64,000 nucleotides of DNA, taken from Chryseobacterium sp. SORGH_AS_0447 (lineage in GTDB: Bacteria > Bacteroidota > Bacteroidia > Flavobacteriales > Weeksellaceae). The stretch spans positions 986,501-1,050,500 of the forward strand of contig NZ_JAUTAR010000001.1 in assembly GCF_030818695.1 (NCBI RefSeq), in the 5' to 3' direction. A model generated the notes under the pieces. That model searched no databases, was not told where the DNA came from, and was given only the letters and a program-made list of their open reading frames with translations. Shown piece after piece: positions 29,501-38,744 of the stretch. Position 1 is the first letter of the stretch. Each line of letters begins with the position of its first letter. Both the position numbers and the translations under genes were made by a program.

Positions 29501-29570
29501 AGGAGGTTATGTAATTACCATTGAAGAAAAAGGAAAAGAGGCATTCAATTCCAAATTCATCAAAAAGTAA
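26523..29570 (+). CDS. Secreted reprolysin-like zinc metalloprotease with FN3, GEVED and T9SS domains
   Basis: 1015 residues. A signal peptide ends near VFGQW. The propeptide-like region (about 40-190) includes ADQYQLGSYVGVGVDD. The catalytic domain carries AHEIGHQLGGNHTFSH near residue 373, with STIMGYAG as the Met-turn; this is the M12B-like family widespread in Bacteroidota. One fibronectin type III domain (about 690-770) and one GEVED-type domain ending GETEDYNVMV follow. The C-terminus is a type A T9SS sorting domain (IYPNPVSDILNITK). It is closely related to the next gene through the whole protease part, so the two are tandem paralogues. Confidence 0.92.
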   Translation: MNKFFTALMLTALGGAVFGQWTPTSFKTENNKKTSAEFNVSKSNVKSNGYYKLDLDLLRSQLKNAQEMGANAKPVIVSIPTLSGRIEKFSVYSFPVVVKELADQYQLGSYVGVGVDDPTKYLRFSLAPNDFQSMIIGDGGYEFIEPQIGNKTIYEVHPKTNKTQGSTFLCGTNETVSQKKQITELLKKGSSFTNQPGDFSKSSDKKYRTMRLAMSVTGEYTQFFATQANLPATATDDQKRAVALVAINATLTRANGVFEKDFALHLNLQSFPGVIYTNAATDPYSAAGAGVAGAWNGELMNVLHTNVGDGNFDIGHLFGASGGGGNAGCIGCVCSNDMTTDASGSPQAYKGSGFTSPANGIPQGDSFDIDYVAHEIGHQLGGNHTFSHSLEGSGVNMEPGSGSTIMGYAGITGTNTDVQAHSDAYFHVASIGQILENLQTTTCDVENSITNDPPVIAALPTYNIPKGTAFVLTASATDAQGDPMTYSWEEIDDAGTTINKNNLGTTSTGASFRSAVPSTNPTRYFPALSSVLNGILNNSSNTWESVSMVPRTTHYAVTVRDNNANALQQQTQYATQTIVVGDNGPFKVTTTVAEANGSPTPISWAVANTTAAPYNVANVKVEYTTNNGSTWTVLSASTPNDGSESFTFPSSLNGTTIKVRISSIGNVFYAIGSVALTTLSPCSSAAPSGLTVIPSLGGASIYWTPYSGSSTTYIVRYKKTTDVTWTQVTTSGSAIDISGLTAGTYEAQVAAVCSGTTGSYSASVNFTVTTYSTVTYCDSSTVYATNQYISNVTLSNVNNTSAASVYTNYTANPALQINLVKGAAPYALTVGVGNATSYNAASVWIDWNRNGTFEASEKVLNGPVSATVTAQYTSSVTVPSTAVENQPLRMRIVYIYAGSTNNGASIPSSLACGTNFYYGETEDYNVMVSPVLSTNDVAGPKNDIHIYPNPVSDILNITKVSDKAAYKIYSAAGQLVKQGNISGGQINVSELIKGGYVITIEEKGKEAFNSKFIKK

Positions 29571-29592
29571 ATAAACATCATCCAATTATATT

Positions 29593-29624
29593 AAAATCCT
29601 CAGGGCAACCTGAGGATTTTTTTT
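29593..29624 (+). terminator. Terminator after the first reprolysin-like protease
   Basis: Perfect 12-bp stem AAAATCCTCAGG/CCTGAGGATTTT with loop GCAA and an eight-T tail. Confidence 0.92.
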
Positions 29625-29820
29625 GTTCAAAACCGATAAGCATTTGTTTTTGCAGCAACGGATGTATCATTAAATAATTGTGAATAATTCTAAAAACCGG
29701 GATATTGATATTAATAAAAAAAATACCATAATTTCTTTCATTTTAAATATATAATTTAATTTTTTGTGATATATGCATGAAAAAAATGAATATATTTTTA
29801 AATTAATAATAAAAAATGTT

Positions 29821-29828
29821 TAGCTTTG
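29821..29828 (+). promoter_or_regulatory. -7 element before the giant protease
   Basis: TAGCTTTG, 30 bp before the ATG at 29858, in a very AT-rich leader. Confidence 0.4.
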
Positions 29829-29857
29829 TGTAATTAATAGAATATATTGAGAAAGTT

Positions 29858-32800
29858 ATGAAGAAAATTTTTACTTCCTTCTTTTTCCTCTTTCTGTTTG
29901 CGATTACCAGTGCACAATGGAGTCCTGCAACATTCCGGGGGGAAAAGACGAGGGTAAGTTCTGAAATCAAGAACTACTACTCTCTCGACATTTCTTTACT
30001 GAAGTCTCAATTGGCAAATGCACAGGAATCGGGCAAAAATGCGAAACCGGTTACCATCTCTTTGCCAACTTTAGAAGGAAAAATAGAAAAATTTGCCGTT
30101 TACAGCTTCCCTGTGGTTGTGAAAGAACTGGCAGATCAGTATCAGTTAGGATCTTACGTCGGTGTTGGGATTGATGATCCTGGCAAGTACCTGAGATTCA
30201 GTTTGTCTGCAGATGATTTTCAGTCGATGATCATCAAAGAAGGCAAATATGAATTTATAGAACCTGCTGATAAAAATAAGACAGTTTATGGTGTGCATCC
30301 GAAAACTGACAAAAGCAACGAAGGCTTTCTTTGTTCCATGAATGAAGACAAACTATCCAAAAAAGAGATAGAAAATCTTTACACAACAGGAAGGGCATTT
30401 TCCAACCAGCCAACGGTTTTCAACAAATCTTCTGACAAAAAGTACAGAACAATGAGGCTGGTGATGTCTGTAACGGGAGAATACACCCAGTATTTTGGAG
30501 GTACCGTTGCCAATGCATTAGTAGCAATCAATGCAACCCTTACCCGTGTAAACGGTGTATTCGAAAAAGATTTTGCATTGCACTTAAACCTGCAGAATTT
30601 TCCTGGGGTAATTTATACCAATCCGGCTACCGACCCTTATTCTCCGGCAGCGACCGGTGCGGGAGGCGCATGGAATCTGGAATTGCAGCAAACCCTTACC
30701 GCAAATGTTGGTAACGCCAATTATGATATCGGCCATTTGTTCGGAGCTTCCGGTGGTGGTGGTAACGCAGGCTGTATCGGATGTGTTTGTGTAGATCCTA
30801 CTACTTCCGTTCCAAGAGGAAAAGGTTCAGGTTATACTTCTCCTGCAGATGGAATTCCGCAGGGAGATAATTTTGATATCGATTATGTTGCTCACGAGAT
30901 AGGGCATCAGCTTGGAGGCAACCATACCTTTTCACACGCTCTTGAAGGCGCGGGAGTGAATGTTGAGCCGGGTTCCGGTTCAACCATTATGGGATATGCA
31001 GGGATTACCGGGGCCAATACCGATGTACAGGCGCATTCGGATCCTTATTTCCATGCGGTGAGCATTACTCAGGTTCAGAATAACCTGACAAGCAAGACCT
31101 GTGATGTGGAGACGACAATTACCAACAATCCTCCGGTAATTGCAGCTTTACCTACATACAACATTCCAAAGGGAACGGCATTCGTTTTAACAGCTTCTGC
31201 AACAGATCCTGAAAACGATCCGATGACCTTTTGCTGGGAGGAAGTGGATAACGCAAGTACAACCATCAATAAGAATAACTTAGGAACTACTTCTACCGGG
31301 GCAACATTCAGGTCATTCAACCCGACAACAAGCCCTACAAGATATTTCCCTAAATTATCGTCCGTACTTTCAGGAGTTTTAAATAATTCCAATAATGGCT
31401 GGGAATCTGTTTCTACATTAGCAAGAACAACCAACTTTAGAGTAACGGTTCGGGATAACAACCCGGATCCTGCACAGCAGCAGACCCAGTTTGCTAATCA
31501 GCAGATTATCGTAGGAAACGACGGTCCGTTTAAAGTAACTAATACAGCAGCATATAACAATGGGCCTACCAATGTAACCTGGGATGTGGTTAATACAACA
31601 GCATCTCCTTACAACGTGGCCAACGTAAAAATTGATTATACAACCGATAACGGGGCAACCTGGACTGTAGCTTCTGCTTCAACTCCTAATGATGGGAACG
31701 AAAGCTTGAACTTGACAGGTCTTACTGCAGGAGGTACTGTAAAGATCAGAGTAAGTGCCATTGGCAACGTATTCTATGCTATCGGAAGTGCAAACGTAAC
31801 AGCTTTATTAAGCTGTACGGGAGCAGCTCCGACAGGTATTGCTGTATCTGCTATTACACAAACTACAGCTACCGTTAGCTGGACGGCTACTGCCAATTCA
31901 ACTTATATCGTACAATACCGTCCGGTAGGAAGTACTGCGTGGATTACGGTAACTGCCGCAACAAATTCCGTAAACCTTGCGGGTTTAAATGACGGTATTC
32001 AATACGAAGTACAGGTATCCACCGTATGTAGCGGTGTTCAGGGACCTTTCTCTGCATCTGTTAACTTTACGACTCTAGGACTTACCTATTGTACGATGAC
32101 TTCCAGCAACTTTGCTTCGGAATATATTTCCAACGTTACAGTGACGCCGGTAGGCGCTGCGGTAATGAGCAACAACTCTGCAGGTTCTACTTATACGGAT
32201 TATTCCAATACACCAAGTGCTTTGGTAAATCTGGTAATCGGATCTACAGGAAATACAGTTTCCGTAACTAAATTCTTCCCGAGCACCGTATGGAGTGAGG
32301 CGGTAGGTGTTTGGATCGACTTCAATAGAAACGGAGTTTTCGAAACATCAGAACAGGTAATGAATTCTCCTTCCAGTACAACGACTCCGGTTTCAGCGAC
32401 GTTCAACGTTCCTGCTACGGCATACAACGGACCGGCAACTACAAGAATGAGAGTAGCCATGAGATATTCTACCTCTCCTGTAATGTGTCAGAGTTTCGGT
32501 GATGGGGAAGTTGAAGATTATGCAGTAAAATTAATTCAGCCGATTGCGTGTACAAGCAACGCACCGCTGAACCTTACCGTTACTAATATTACGGCAACTT
32601 CTGCTTACGTAATGTGGGATCCTGCTACCGGAGCAACCTATGTATTGCAGTACAGACTGGTAGGATCACCGACATGGACTACAGTTCCGTTGACTTCTAA
32701 TGCATACACGATAAATAATTTAACTGAACAAACTCAGTATGAGGTTAGGGTAGCTTATGTTTGTTCCGGTACAACGGGTACTTACACGAATCCTTATCAA

Positions 32801-35800
32801 TTTACGACGCCGGCAGTTACTTACTGTACTATTACGACAACCAACAATACTAACGGATACATTTCCAATGTAATGGTTACCCCAACGAACTCTTACGTGA
32901 TGAGTAACAATTCAGGAGCGAATACGTATACTAACTATTCTTCGGATCCTTCCAAATTGATTACTCTGGTTCGTAACTCAACCAATAACAGTATTTCAGT
33001 TTCTAAATCCTGGTTAACGACTACAACATCTTCGCTTGCAGTAGGAGCCTGGATCGACTTTAACAGAAATGGTATTTTTGAAACTGCTGAAAGAGTAATC
33101 AGTACTACGGCATCTACAACAACTCCTATTACTTCAACGTTTACGGTTCCTGCAACTTCTTACAACGGACCGTTGACGCTTAATATGAGAGTGATCTTCT
33201 CAACCTCTACGATCTCCGACCCTTGTGCTACGGTAGCGAATGGCGAGATTGAGGATTACGCAGTGAAGATTATCGACTTATCACCTTGTACAACGGCTCC
33301 GCCGTCTCCAATCGTTGTTTCCAATATTACCGCTTCTACAGGGATGGTTTCTTGGATCAATGCGACAGGAGCTACTTACATCTTAAGATACAGAACGGGC
33401 ACTGGAGCCTGGACGACTATTTCGCCTGCGACCAATCCTTATACTATCCAGAACTTAAATGCTTCAACGACGTATGAAGTACAAGTAGCGACTGTTTGTG
33501 GAGGTACTACCAGTGCATGGTCAGCTTCAGTAAACTTTACGACGCTGGCATCTGCTTATTGTACACCAACTACAACAAGTGTAACCAATGGTTATATCAA
33601 TAATATTACTGTTACGGGTACCAATACTCCAATGATGTCAAACGACTCAGGAGCTACCACGTATACAGATTATTCCAACGATGTTACGAAGACCATTACT
33701 TTGGCCCGTAACTCTACTGGCAATATACTTTCTGTAGGTAGAACAATTTTATCAGGTACATATTCTACCTATGCTTGGCTTGATTTAAATGGTGACGGTG
33801 TGTTTGATAACAACCCTATCGGTACAGGTGGAGGTGAGAGAATTATGAACTTAGGATATTCTTCTACCACTCCTGTTACAGCAACATTTGCAGTGCCAGC
33901 ATGGGCGTACAGTGGAACCAATAAGGTAAAAATGCGTGTAATCGTATATTTCCTTACACCAACCAATGCCTGTTCACCACTTACCAGTAATGGAGAGGTT
34001 GAAGATTACCAGGTGAAATTTGTAGATATTCAGCCATGTACAACGGCAGCTCCTACAGGAATCACTTTAACCAATATTGCAGCAACTACTGCTACCGTAT
34101 CTTGGATTTCTTCTACTGGTGCAACTTATCAGGTAAGATGGAGAACCACAAACCCTATTGGTGCATGGGTAACTTCAACAGTGATTACAGGTAATACTTT
34201 CAACATTACCGGTCTTACCGAACAAACTGCTTACGAACTTCAGGTATCTACCATTTGTGGTGGAATACAAGGACCTTGGTCTACAGCGGTACCGTTTACT
34301 ACGACACCGATCACTTACTGTAACATGACGGGTACAGGAACAACGGATTACATTTCAAATGTTACCATGACTTCTGTGAACCCAGGTATTCCTCCGATGA
34401 GCAATACCTCAGTGCAGACAAACTATATCAGTTATACCACTCCGGCTACACTTATCAACCTGGAAATTGGTTCTAATGGTAATAAAATTTCAGTAGCTAA
34501 AGGAGGTGGACAAAGTGATGCCGTATCTGCCTGGATCGATTTCAACAGAAATGGGGTTTTCGAATCTACAGAACAGATTATGGCTTCTGCGGCAAGTCCA
34601 ACAAGCCCTGTAACAGCATTATTCAACGTTCCTGCAACAGCATATAACGGTCCGCTTACAACGACAATGAGAGTTGTTCTGAAGCGTACAAGTGCACCGG
34701 TAATGTGCCAGAATGCAGTAAACGGGGAAGTTGAAGATTATGCGGTAAAATTGAGACCTTGTTCAGCAACAGCACCTACAAACATCTCATTCAATACCAT
34801 TACGCATACTTCTGCAAACGTTAACTGGACAGTACCAACAGGAGGTCTTACCTTTATTGTAAGATACAGAGTTCAGGGTACAACGACTTGGACGGAAGTT
34901 GTGACTTCAACATTAACGGGAAATCCGCCATTGGCTTTAACAGGATTAACTCCTGCAACGACTTATGAAGTACAGATTGCTGCAACCTGCGGAACTTCTG
35001 CCGGAACATACACTCCGATCCAGACGTTCACAACGAGATGTGATCCTACACCTCCGGCAGTAACTGTCAGCAACGTTACAACCAACTCTGCAGTGGTAAC
35101 ATGGGCTCCGGTTGTACCAAGTGCAACTTATGTAGTTCGATACAGAATTACAGGAACTTCAACATGGATTACTATTAACGTTACAGCAGCTCCTTTAAAT
35201 ACATATACCCTTACAGGTTTAAGCCCGTATACAACGTATGAAGTACAGGTTGCGAATATCTGTAACGGAGAGACAACAGTAAATACATGGTCTAACCCTA
35301 AAGTATTTACAACGGAAAGAACCTGTGAATTACCTCCTCCGGGATTAACCATCACTAACCTTACACCGACAACGGCAGTAGTGGTTTGGGATCCATTCCC
35401 GGGAGCAACTTACATCTTGCGATACAGAAAAGTAGGCATTCCGAGCTGGACAACAGTAACTTCCAATACCAACACCATTACCTTAACCGGTCTGTTGGAA
35501 TTGACACAATATGAAATGCAGGTAGCAAACGTTTGTAGCGGAACTCCTGGTAACTATACACTTCCGTATCTGTTTACAACACCAACGGTAGTATATTGCC
35601 AGATGCAGGCGACAACGGCAAGCACGAATTATATTTCAAAGGTTACTGTTACTCCTACTGGTAAGTCGGTAATGACGAACCCGTCGTTAGCATCAAACTA
35701 TACCGATTATACCGGAGTGACGAATACGTTTATCGAGTTGATCCAGGGATCTTCGGACAATAAGATCAGCATCGATAAAACCGCTTCAGGAAATGCAGGG

Positions 35801-36298
35801 GTAGCTGTATGGATCGACTTCAACAGAAACGGATACTTCGATATCAACGAAAGAATCCTTGTTTCCGGACCGAATACGGACCAAACGGTAAGCGGAACAT
35901 TTACGGTACCTGCGGATGCATTTGTCAGCCTGACAGACTACAAATATGTGGTGATGAGAGTGGCAATGTCAAAAGATGCCATCCCTGTAAACTGTACCAA
36001 CTTCCCGAATGGTGAGGTTGAGGATTACACGGTAAGAATTTCGAAACTTCCGGTACCTAATTCTGTGAACCAGACGGATATCTTAATCTATCCTAACCCG
36101 GTAAGCACAGTATTATATGTGAAAAATATCAGCAAAAAAGCGAATTATAAGATCTACAGTGCAGCAGGACAGTTGATAGCAAGCGGAATCATTCTGAATA
36201 ACAAGATTGATGTCCATGCTTTGATCAATGGAGTTTACATGATAGACATTCAGGACGGAACTTCAGTTTCTGCTCAGAAGAAGTTTATTAAAGAATAA
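29858..36298 (+). CDS. Giant modular T9SS metalloprotease (7 FN3 and 5 GEVED-type domains)
   Basis: 2146 residues. A signal peptide (about 1-19) and propeptide precede the reprolysin-like catalytic domain with AHEIGHQLGGNHTFSH near residue 345 and STIMGYAG. From about residue 650 the protein is modular. FN3 domains start near 651, 898, 1143, 1395, 1636, 1728 and 1822, each opening with Cys-x-x-x-x-Pro and containing a Tyr-Glu-Val/Leu-Gln-Val stretch. GEVED-type domains end near residues 882, 1128, 1384, 1624 and 2052, each with an (A/V)WIDFNRNG-type motif and GE(V/I)EDY. The order is four FN3-GEVED pairs, then three FN3 and a last GEVED. The C-terminus is a type A T9SS sorting domain (YPNPVSTVLYVKN). 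Probably surface-exposed or released; the modules likely bind substrate or surface sugars (inference). Confidence 0.92.
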   Translation: MKKIFTSFFFLFLFAITSAQWSPATFRGEKTRVSSEIKNYYSLDISLLKSQLANAQESGKNAKPVTISLPTLEGKIEKFAVYSFPVVVKELADQYQLGSYVGVGIDDPGKYLRFSLSADDFQSMIIKEGKYEFIEPADKNKTVYGVHPKTDKSNEGFLCSMNEDKLSKKEIENLYTTGRAFSNQPTVFNKSSDKKYRTMRLVMSVTGEYTQYFGGTVANALVAINATLTRVNGVFEKDFALHLNLQNFPGVIYTNPATDPYSPAATGAGGAWNLELQQTLTANVGNANYDIGHLFGASGGGGNAGCIGCVCVDPTTSVPRGKGSGYTSPADGIPQGDNFDIDYVAHEIGHQLGGNHTFSHALEGAGVNVEPGSGSTIMGYAGITGANTDVQAHSDPYFHAVSITQVQNNLTSKTCDVETTITNNPPVIAALPTYNIPKGTAFVLTASATDPENDPMTFCWEEVDNASTTINKNNLGTTSTGATFRSFNPTTSPTRYFPKLSSVLSGVLNNSNNGWESVSTLARTTNFRVTVRDNNPDPAQQQTQFANQQIIVGNDGPFKVTNTAAYNNGPTNVTWDVVNTTASPYNVANVKIDYTTDNGATWTVASASTPNDGNESLNLTGLTAGGTVKIRVSAIGNVFYAIGSANVTALLSCTGAAPTGIAVSAITQTTATVSWTATANSTYIVQYRPVGSTAWITVTAATNSVNLAGLNDGIQYEVQVSTVCSGVQGPFSASVNFTTLGLTYCTMTSSNFASEYISNVTVTPVGAAVMSNNSAGSTYTDYSNTPSALVNLVIGSTGNTVSVTKFFPSTVWSEAVGVWIDFNRNGVFETSEQVMNSPSSTTTPVSATFNVPATAYNGPATTRMRVAMRYSTSPVMCQSFGDGEVEDYAVKLIQPIACTSNAPLNLTVTNITATSAYVMWDPATGATYVLQYRLVGSPTWTTVPLTSNAYTINNLTEQTQYEVRVAYVCSGTTGTYTNPYQFTTPAVTYCTITTTNNTNGYISNVMVTPTNSYVMSNNSGANTYTNYSSDPSKLITLVRNSTNNSISVSKSWLTTTTSSLAVGAWIDFNRNGIFETAERVISTTASTTTPITSTFTVPATSYNGPLTLNMRVIFSTSTISDPCATVANGEIEDYAVKIIDLSPCTTAPPSPIVVSNITASTGMVSWINATGATYILRYRTGTGAWTTISPATNPYTIQNLNASTTYEVQVATVCGGTTSAWSASVNFTTLASAYCTPTTTSVTNGYINNITVTGTNTPMMSNDSGATTYTDYSNDVTKTITLARNSTGNILSVGRTILSGTYSTYAWLDLNGDGVFDNNPIGTGGGERIMNLGYSSTTPVTATFAVPAWAYSGTNKVKMRVIVYFLTPTNACSPLTSNGEVEDYQVKFVDIQPCTTAAPTGITLTNIAATTATVSWISSTGATYQVRWRTTNPIGAWVTSTVITGNTFNITGLTEQTAYELQVSTICGGIQGPWSTAVPFTTTPITYCNMTGTGTTDYISNVTMTSVNPGIPPMSNTSVQTNYISYTTPATLINLEIGSNGNKISVAKGGGQSDAVSAWIDFNRNGVFESTEQIMASAASPTSPVTALFNVPATAYNGPLTTTMRVVLKRTSAPVMCQNAVNGEVEDYAVKLRPCSATAPTNISFNTITHTSANVNWTVPTGGLTFIVRYRVQGTTTWTEVVTSTLTGNPPLALTGLTPATTYEVQIAATCGTSAGTYTPIQTFTTRCDPTPPAVTVSNVTTNSAVVTWAPVVPSATYVVRYRITGTSTWITINVTAAPLNTYTLTGLSPYTTYEVQVANICNGETTVNTWSNPKVFTTERTCELPPPGLTITNLTPTTAVVVWDPFPGATYILRYRKVGIPSWTTVTSNTNTITLTGLLELTQYEMQVANVCSGTPGNYTLPYLFTTPTVVYCQMQATTASTNYISKVTVTPTGKSVMTNPSLASNYTDYTGVTNTFIELIQGSSDNKISIDKTASGNAGVAVWIDFNRNGYFDINERILVSGPNTDQTVSGTFTVPADAFVSLTDYKYVVMRVAMSKDAIPVNCTNFPNGEVEDYTVRISKLPVPNSVNQTDILIYPNPVSTVLYVKNISKKANYKIYSAAGQLIASGIILNNKIDVHALINGVYMIDIQDGTSVSAQKKFIKE
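31810..36060 (+). repeat. Tandem in-gene FN3-GEVED repeat array
   Basis: Repeating units of about 730 bp starting near 31.81, 32.55, 33.29 and 34.04 kb, then shorter FN3-only units at 34.76 and 35.04 kb and a final FN3-GEVED from 35.33 kb. Each GEVED part repeats a TGGATCGACTT-type segment. Such arrays can expand or contract by recombination. Confidence 0.8.
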
Positions 36299-36331
36299 AA
36301 ATGTATTACATTTAATTATTAATCCACAACA

Positions 36332-36358
36332 AAGGCTCTCAGAAATGGGAGCCTTTTT
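36332..36358 (+). terminator. Terminator after the giant protease
   Basis: Stem AAAGGCTC/GAGCCTTT with a T tail. The rest of the 36.30-36.59 kb gap shows no gene. Confidence 0.8.
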
Positions 36359-36558
36359 TATTGATGGTTTAAATATTTTAAGCAAAGTGAATGTGATCAT
36401 TGATTTAATATTCATTATTAGCAAAAATAACGAGGTTGAATGAGTAGAAGGTTCAAACAGATTCTTTTTATAATGCTTGGCAAACAATATTCAAAACTGA
36501 TTGGCCATAAGCATCCAGCTCCCTTCTTCCGGCCTATGGACTAATCTTGCTTAACAAT

Positions 36559-36585
36559 AAAAAACCCGCCGGAAATCCAGCGGGT
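36559..36585 (-). terminator. Terminator of the ruvB-coaE operon
   Basis: Stem ACCCGCCGG against CCAGCGGGT, with an A run at 36559-36564 that reads as T on the minus strand, just past coaE. Confidence 0.82.
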
Positions 36586-36591
36586 CTTGTT

Positions 36592-37227
36592 TTATTCGAT
36601 GTCGAAGATTACCTTTTCGGTATGTTCTTTTAAATCTTCAAGATTGGTATTGTTGTAGATGATACAGTCTGCCAGTTTTATCTTATCCTTTTCTGGCATC
36701 TGATTTTCCATAATAGCCTGTACTTCACGATAGGTTTTGCCGTCGCGGTCCATCACCCTTTTCATCCGGATATTATCTTCTGCCGTCACGAGAACCGATT
36801 TGTAACATTGCTGGTTAAGTTTCAGTTCAAACAATAAGGCGGTTTCCTTAAAGACCAGATATTTTTTCTGCGCCTTCACCCAGTCTTCAAAGTCGGTTCG
36901 GACCGCGGGATGAATAATCCCGTTGAGGCCTTCCAGCAGATCATTATTATTAAATACCTTTTCAGCGACGAACTTCCGGTTATAAAGCCCTTTTTCATCA
37001 TAAGCCTCTTCTCCCAGGAGTTCTTTGATTTTTGCCTTTAAATCGTCATTCTCATTCACGATTTCTTTTGCCCTGTCATCCGAATAATAAACGGGAAAGC
37101 CGAACTCTTCAATAAATTGGGCAACGGTCGTTTTACCCGAGCCGATTCCGCCGGTGAGACCGATGATTTTGGGTGCCGATAACGGGTCCGGTTCTGCCTG
37201 CTGAGTTTCTGAATGCAATTCTTCCAT
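36592..37227 (-). CDS. coaE: Dephospho-CoA kinase
   Basis: 211 residues. The P-loop is IIGLTGGIGSGKTTVA (about residues 20-35), followed by FGFPVYYSDDRAKEI, the conserved HPAVRTDFEDWVKAQ and FKETALLFE. The enzyme phosphorylates the 3'-OH of dephospho-CoA as the last step of coenzyme A synthesis. The N-terminal about 18 residues are an extension relative to the usual start; the first ATG gives a 9-bp gap from the upstream gene, so I kept it. Last gene of ruvB-paiB-MBL-coaE. Confidence 0.95.
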   Translation of the reverse strand: MEELHSETQQAEPDPLSAPKIIGLTGGIGSGKTTVAQFIEEFGFPVYYSDDRAKEIVNENDDLKAKIKELLGEEAYDEKGLYNRKFVAEKVFNNNDLLEGLNGIIHPAVRTDFEDWVKAQKKYLVFKETALLFELKLNQQCYKSVLVTAEDNIRMKRVMDRDGKTYREVQAIMENQMPEKDKIKLADCIIYNNTNLEDLKEHTEKVIFDIE

Positions 37228-37236
37228 ATCTAAAAA

Positions 37237-38103
37237 TTAATATCCGAAAACATCATTAAAGCTAAAAGTTTCATCGAGTCTTACGCCCTTTTCAGTCATT
37301 TTAAGACTGGCCAGTTCGTTGTGGGCATCGTGCTCAAAAAACAACAGGTATTCATTATCCACACACTGCTTCAGGAATTTTCCTTTTTCCTCCAGTGTTA
37401 AGAGTGGGCGTGTATCGTATCCCATCACATAAACGTGGGGAATATGTCCTGCCGTCGGAATAAGGTCCGCAGCAAAAACAATTGTTTTTTCCTGGTATTG
37501 GATAACCGGGAGCATCTGCTTCTCCGTATGGCCGTCCACAAAGATGACATCCATCTTAAGATCCGGGGCAAAACCGTAGTTTCCGTTCGCTGGCAGCGGT
37601 AAAAAATTAAGCTGTCCGCTTTCCTGGATCGGGATGATGTTTTCTTTTAAAAAGCTGGCTTTTTCTCGTGCGTTCGGTTCGGTAGCCCACTGCCAGTGGT
37701 TTTCGTTTGTCCAGAACTGAGCATTTTTAAAGGCGGGTCTGTATCCCGTCTTATCATCGTTCCATTCAATGGCGCCGCCGCAATGGTCGAAGTGGAGGTG
37801 TGTCAAGAAAACATCGGTAATATCTTCCCGTACAAAACCGTATTTTTTAAGATTCTTGTCTAATGTATCGTCGCCCCAGAGCGAATAGTGCCCGAAGAAC
37901 TTATCATCCTGCTTATTACCGAGTCCACAATCGATGAGGATCAGTTTTTTTCCGTCTTCCACAAGCAGGGAACGTGTGCCCAGCTCAATCAGGTTTCTTT
38001 CGTCTGCCGGATTGGTCTTTTCCCACAGACTCTTTGGGACGACGCCGAACATCGCTCCGCCGTCTAATTTAAATTTTCCACATTGTATTGGATATAGTTT
38101 CAT
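37237..38103 (-). CDS. MBL-fold metallo-hydrolase
   Basis: 288 residues with the metallo-beta-lactamase motif THLHFDHCGGAIEW (HxHxDH, about residue 102-107), a later VDGHTEKQMLP (metal His) and FAADLIPTAGHIPH. The layout resembles YtnP/AHL-lactonase-type hydrolases, but the substrate cannot be told from the sequence. It lies within the minus-strand operon between the paiB-like gene (24-bp gap) and coaE. Confidence 0.85.
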   Translation of the reverse strand: MKLYPIQCGKFKLDGGAMFGVVPKSLWEKTNPADERNLIELGTRSLLVEDGKKLILIDCGLGNKQDDKFFGHYSLWGDDTLDKNLKKYGFVREDITDVFLTHLHFDHCGGAIEWNDDKTGYRPAFKNAQFWTNENHWQWATEPNAREKASFLKENIIPIQESGQLNFLPLPANGNYGFAPDLKMDVIFVDGHTEKQMLPVIQYQEKTIVFAADLIPTAGHIPHVYVMGYDTRPLLTLEEKGKFLKQCVDNEYLLFFEHDAHNELASLKMTEKGVRLDETFSFNDVFGY

Positions 38104-38127
38104 ATAATATCAGGTTTCTATAATGTA

Positions 38128-38739
38128 TTATTTTTGTAACAGTTTCATTTTTCCGGCAATCTGTTTTGCATTCTCGTCACCACCCTCTAGATTAGCAATA
38201 ATATTACGGAAATCATTTTCTTTTCTGTTTTGGGAAAGCTTCTGTTGAATGAAAATCTCGGTAGGAATAATTTTCATCCCGAAAGCACCGTGCATTTCCC
38301 TCTCTACAAATGCATTTCCCATATCCTTCAGCATTAACGGGCATCGCTGGGATGTTTCGTATTGGGTTGTAAGCTTGTCCAGGTGCAGATACAGCTCTTC
38401 GTGATCCATCAGCTCAACTTTTCCGTAAATCTGCACGGCTTCATAATTCCATGTTGAGACATTAATGTGGTCATACCAGCTGCTCGAAATATAAGTGTGT
38501 GCTCCCAAAAAATCGCAAAGCACCTCACTTCCGTTTTTCAGGATCTTTGCTTGTGGATTTGCTTTGGAAACATGGGTTTCAATGTAGATGTTTTCCCGGT
38601 CTTCTTCATTCAGGATCATCATCGAGTGTGTTGCCCGGATCTTTTCTTCAGAGGAAATCAATAAAGCAAAGGCATTTTCCCTGATAATGTCTTTCATCAG
38701 ATTAAGATCTTCGCTTTTATACAATTTAGGAATAAACAT
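38128..38739 (-). CDS. PaiB-type FMN-binding protein
   Basis: 203 residues. It begins MFIPKLYKSEDLNLMKDIIR, with the family hallmarks NAFALLISS, IYIETHVSKANPQAK, HTYISSSWYDH, VSTWNYEAVQIYG and MHGAFGMKI. The family has the pyridoxamine-phosphate-oxidase-like split barrel and is annotated as FMN-binding negative transcriptional regulator after Bacillus PaiB; the regulatory role is not general. It follows ruvB by 5 bp. Confidence 0.88.
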   Translation of the reverse strand: MFIPKLYKSEDLNLMKDIIRENAFALLISSEEKIRATHSMMILNEEDRENIYIETHVSKANPQAKILKNGSEVLCDFLGAHTYISSSWYDHINVSTWNYEAVQIYGKVELMDHEELYLHLDKLTTQYETSQRCPLMLKDMGNAFVEREMHGAFGMKIIPTEIFIQQKLSQNRKENDFRNIIANLEGGDENAKQIAGKMKLLQK

Positions 38740-38744
38740 ATTCT

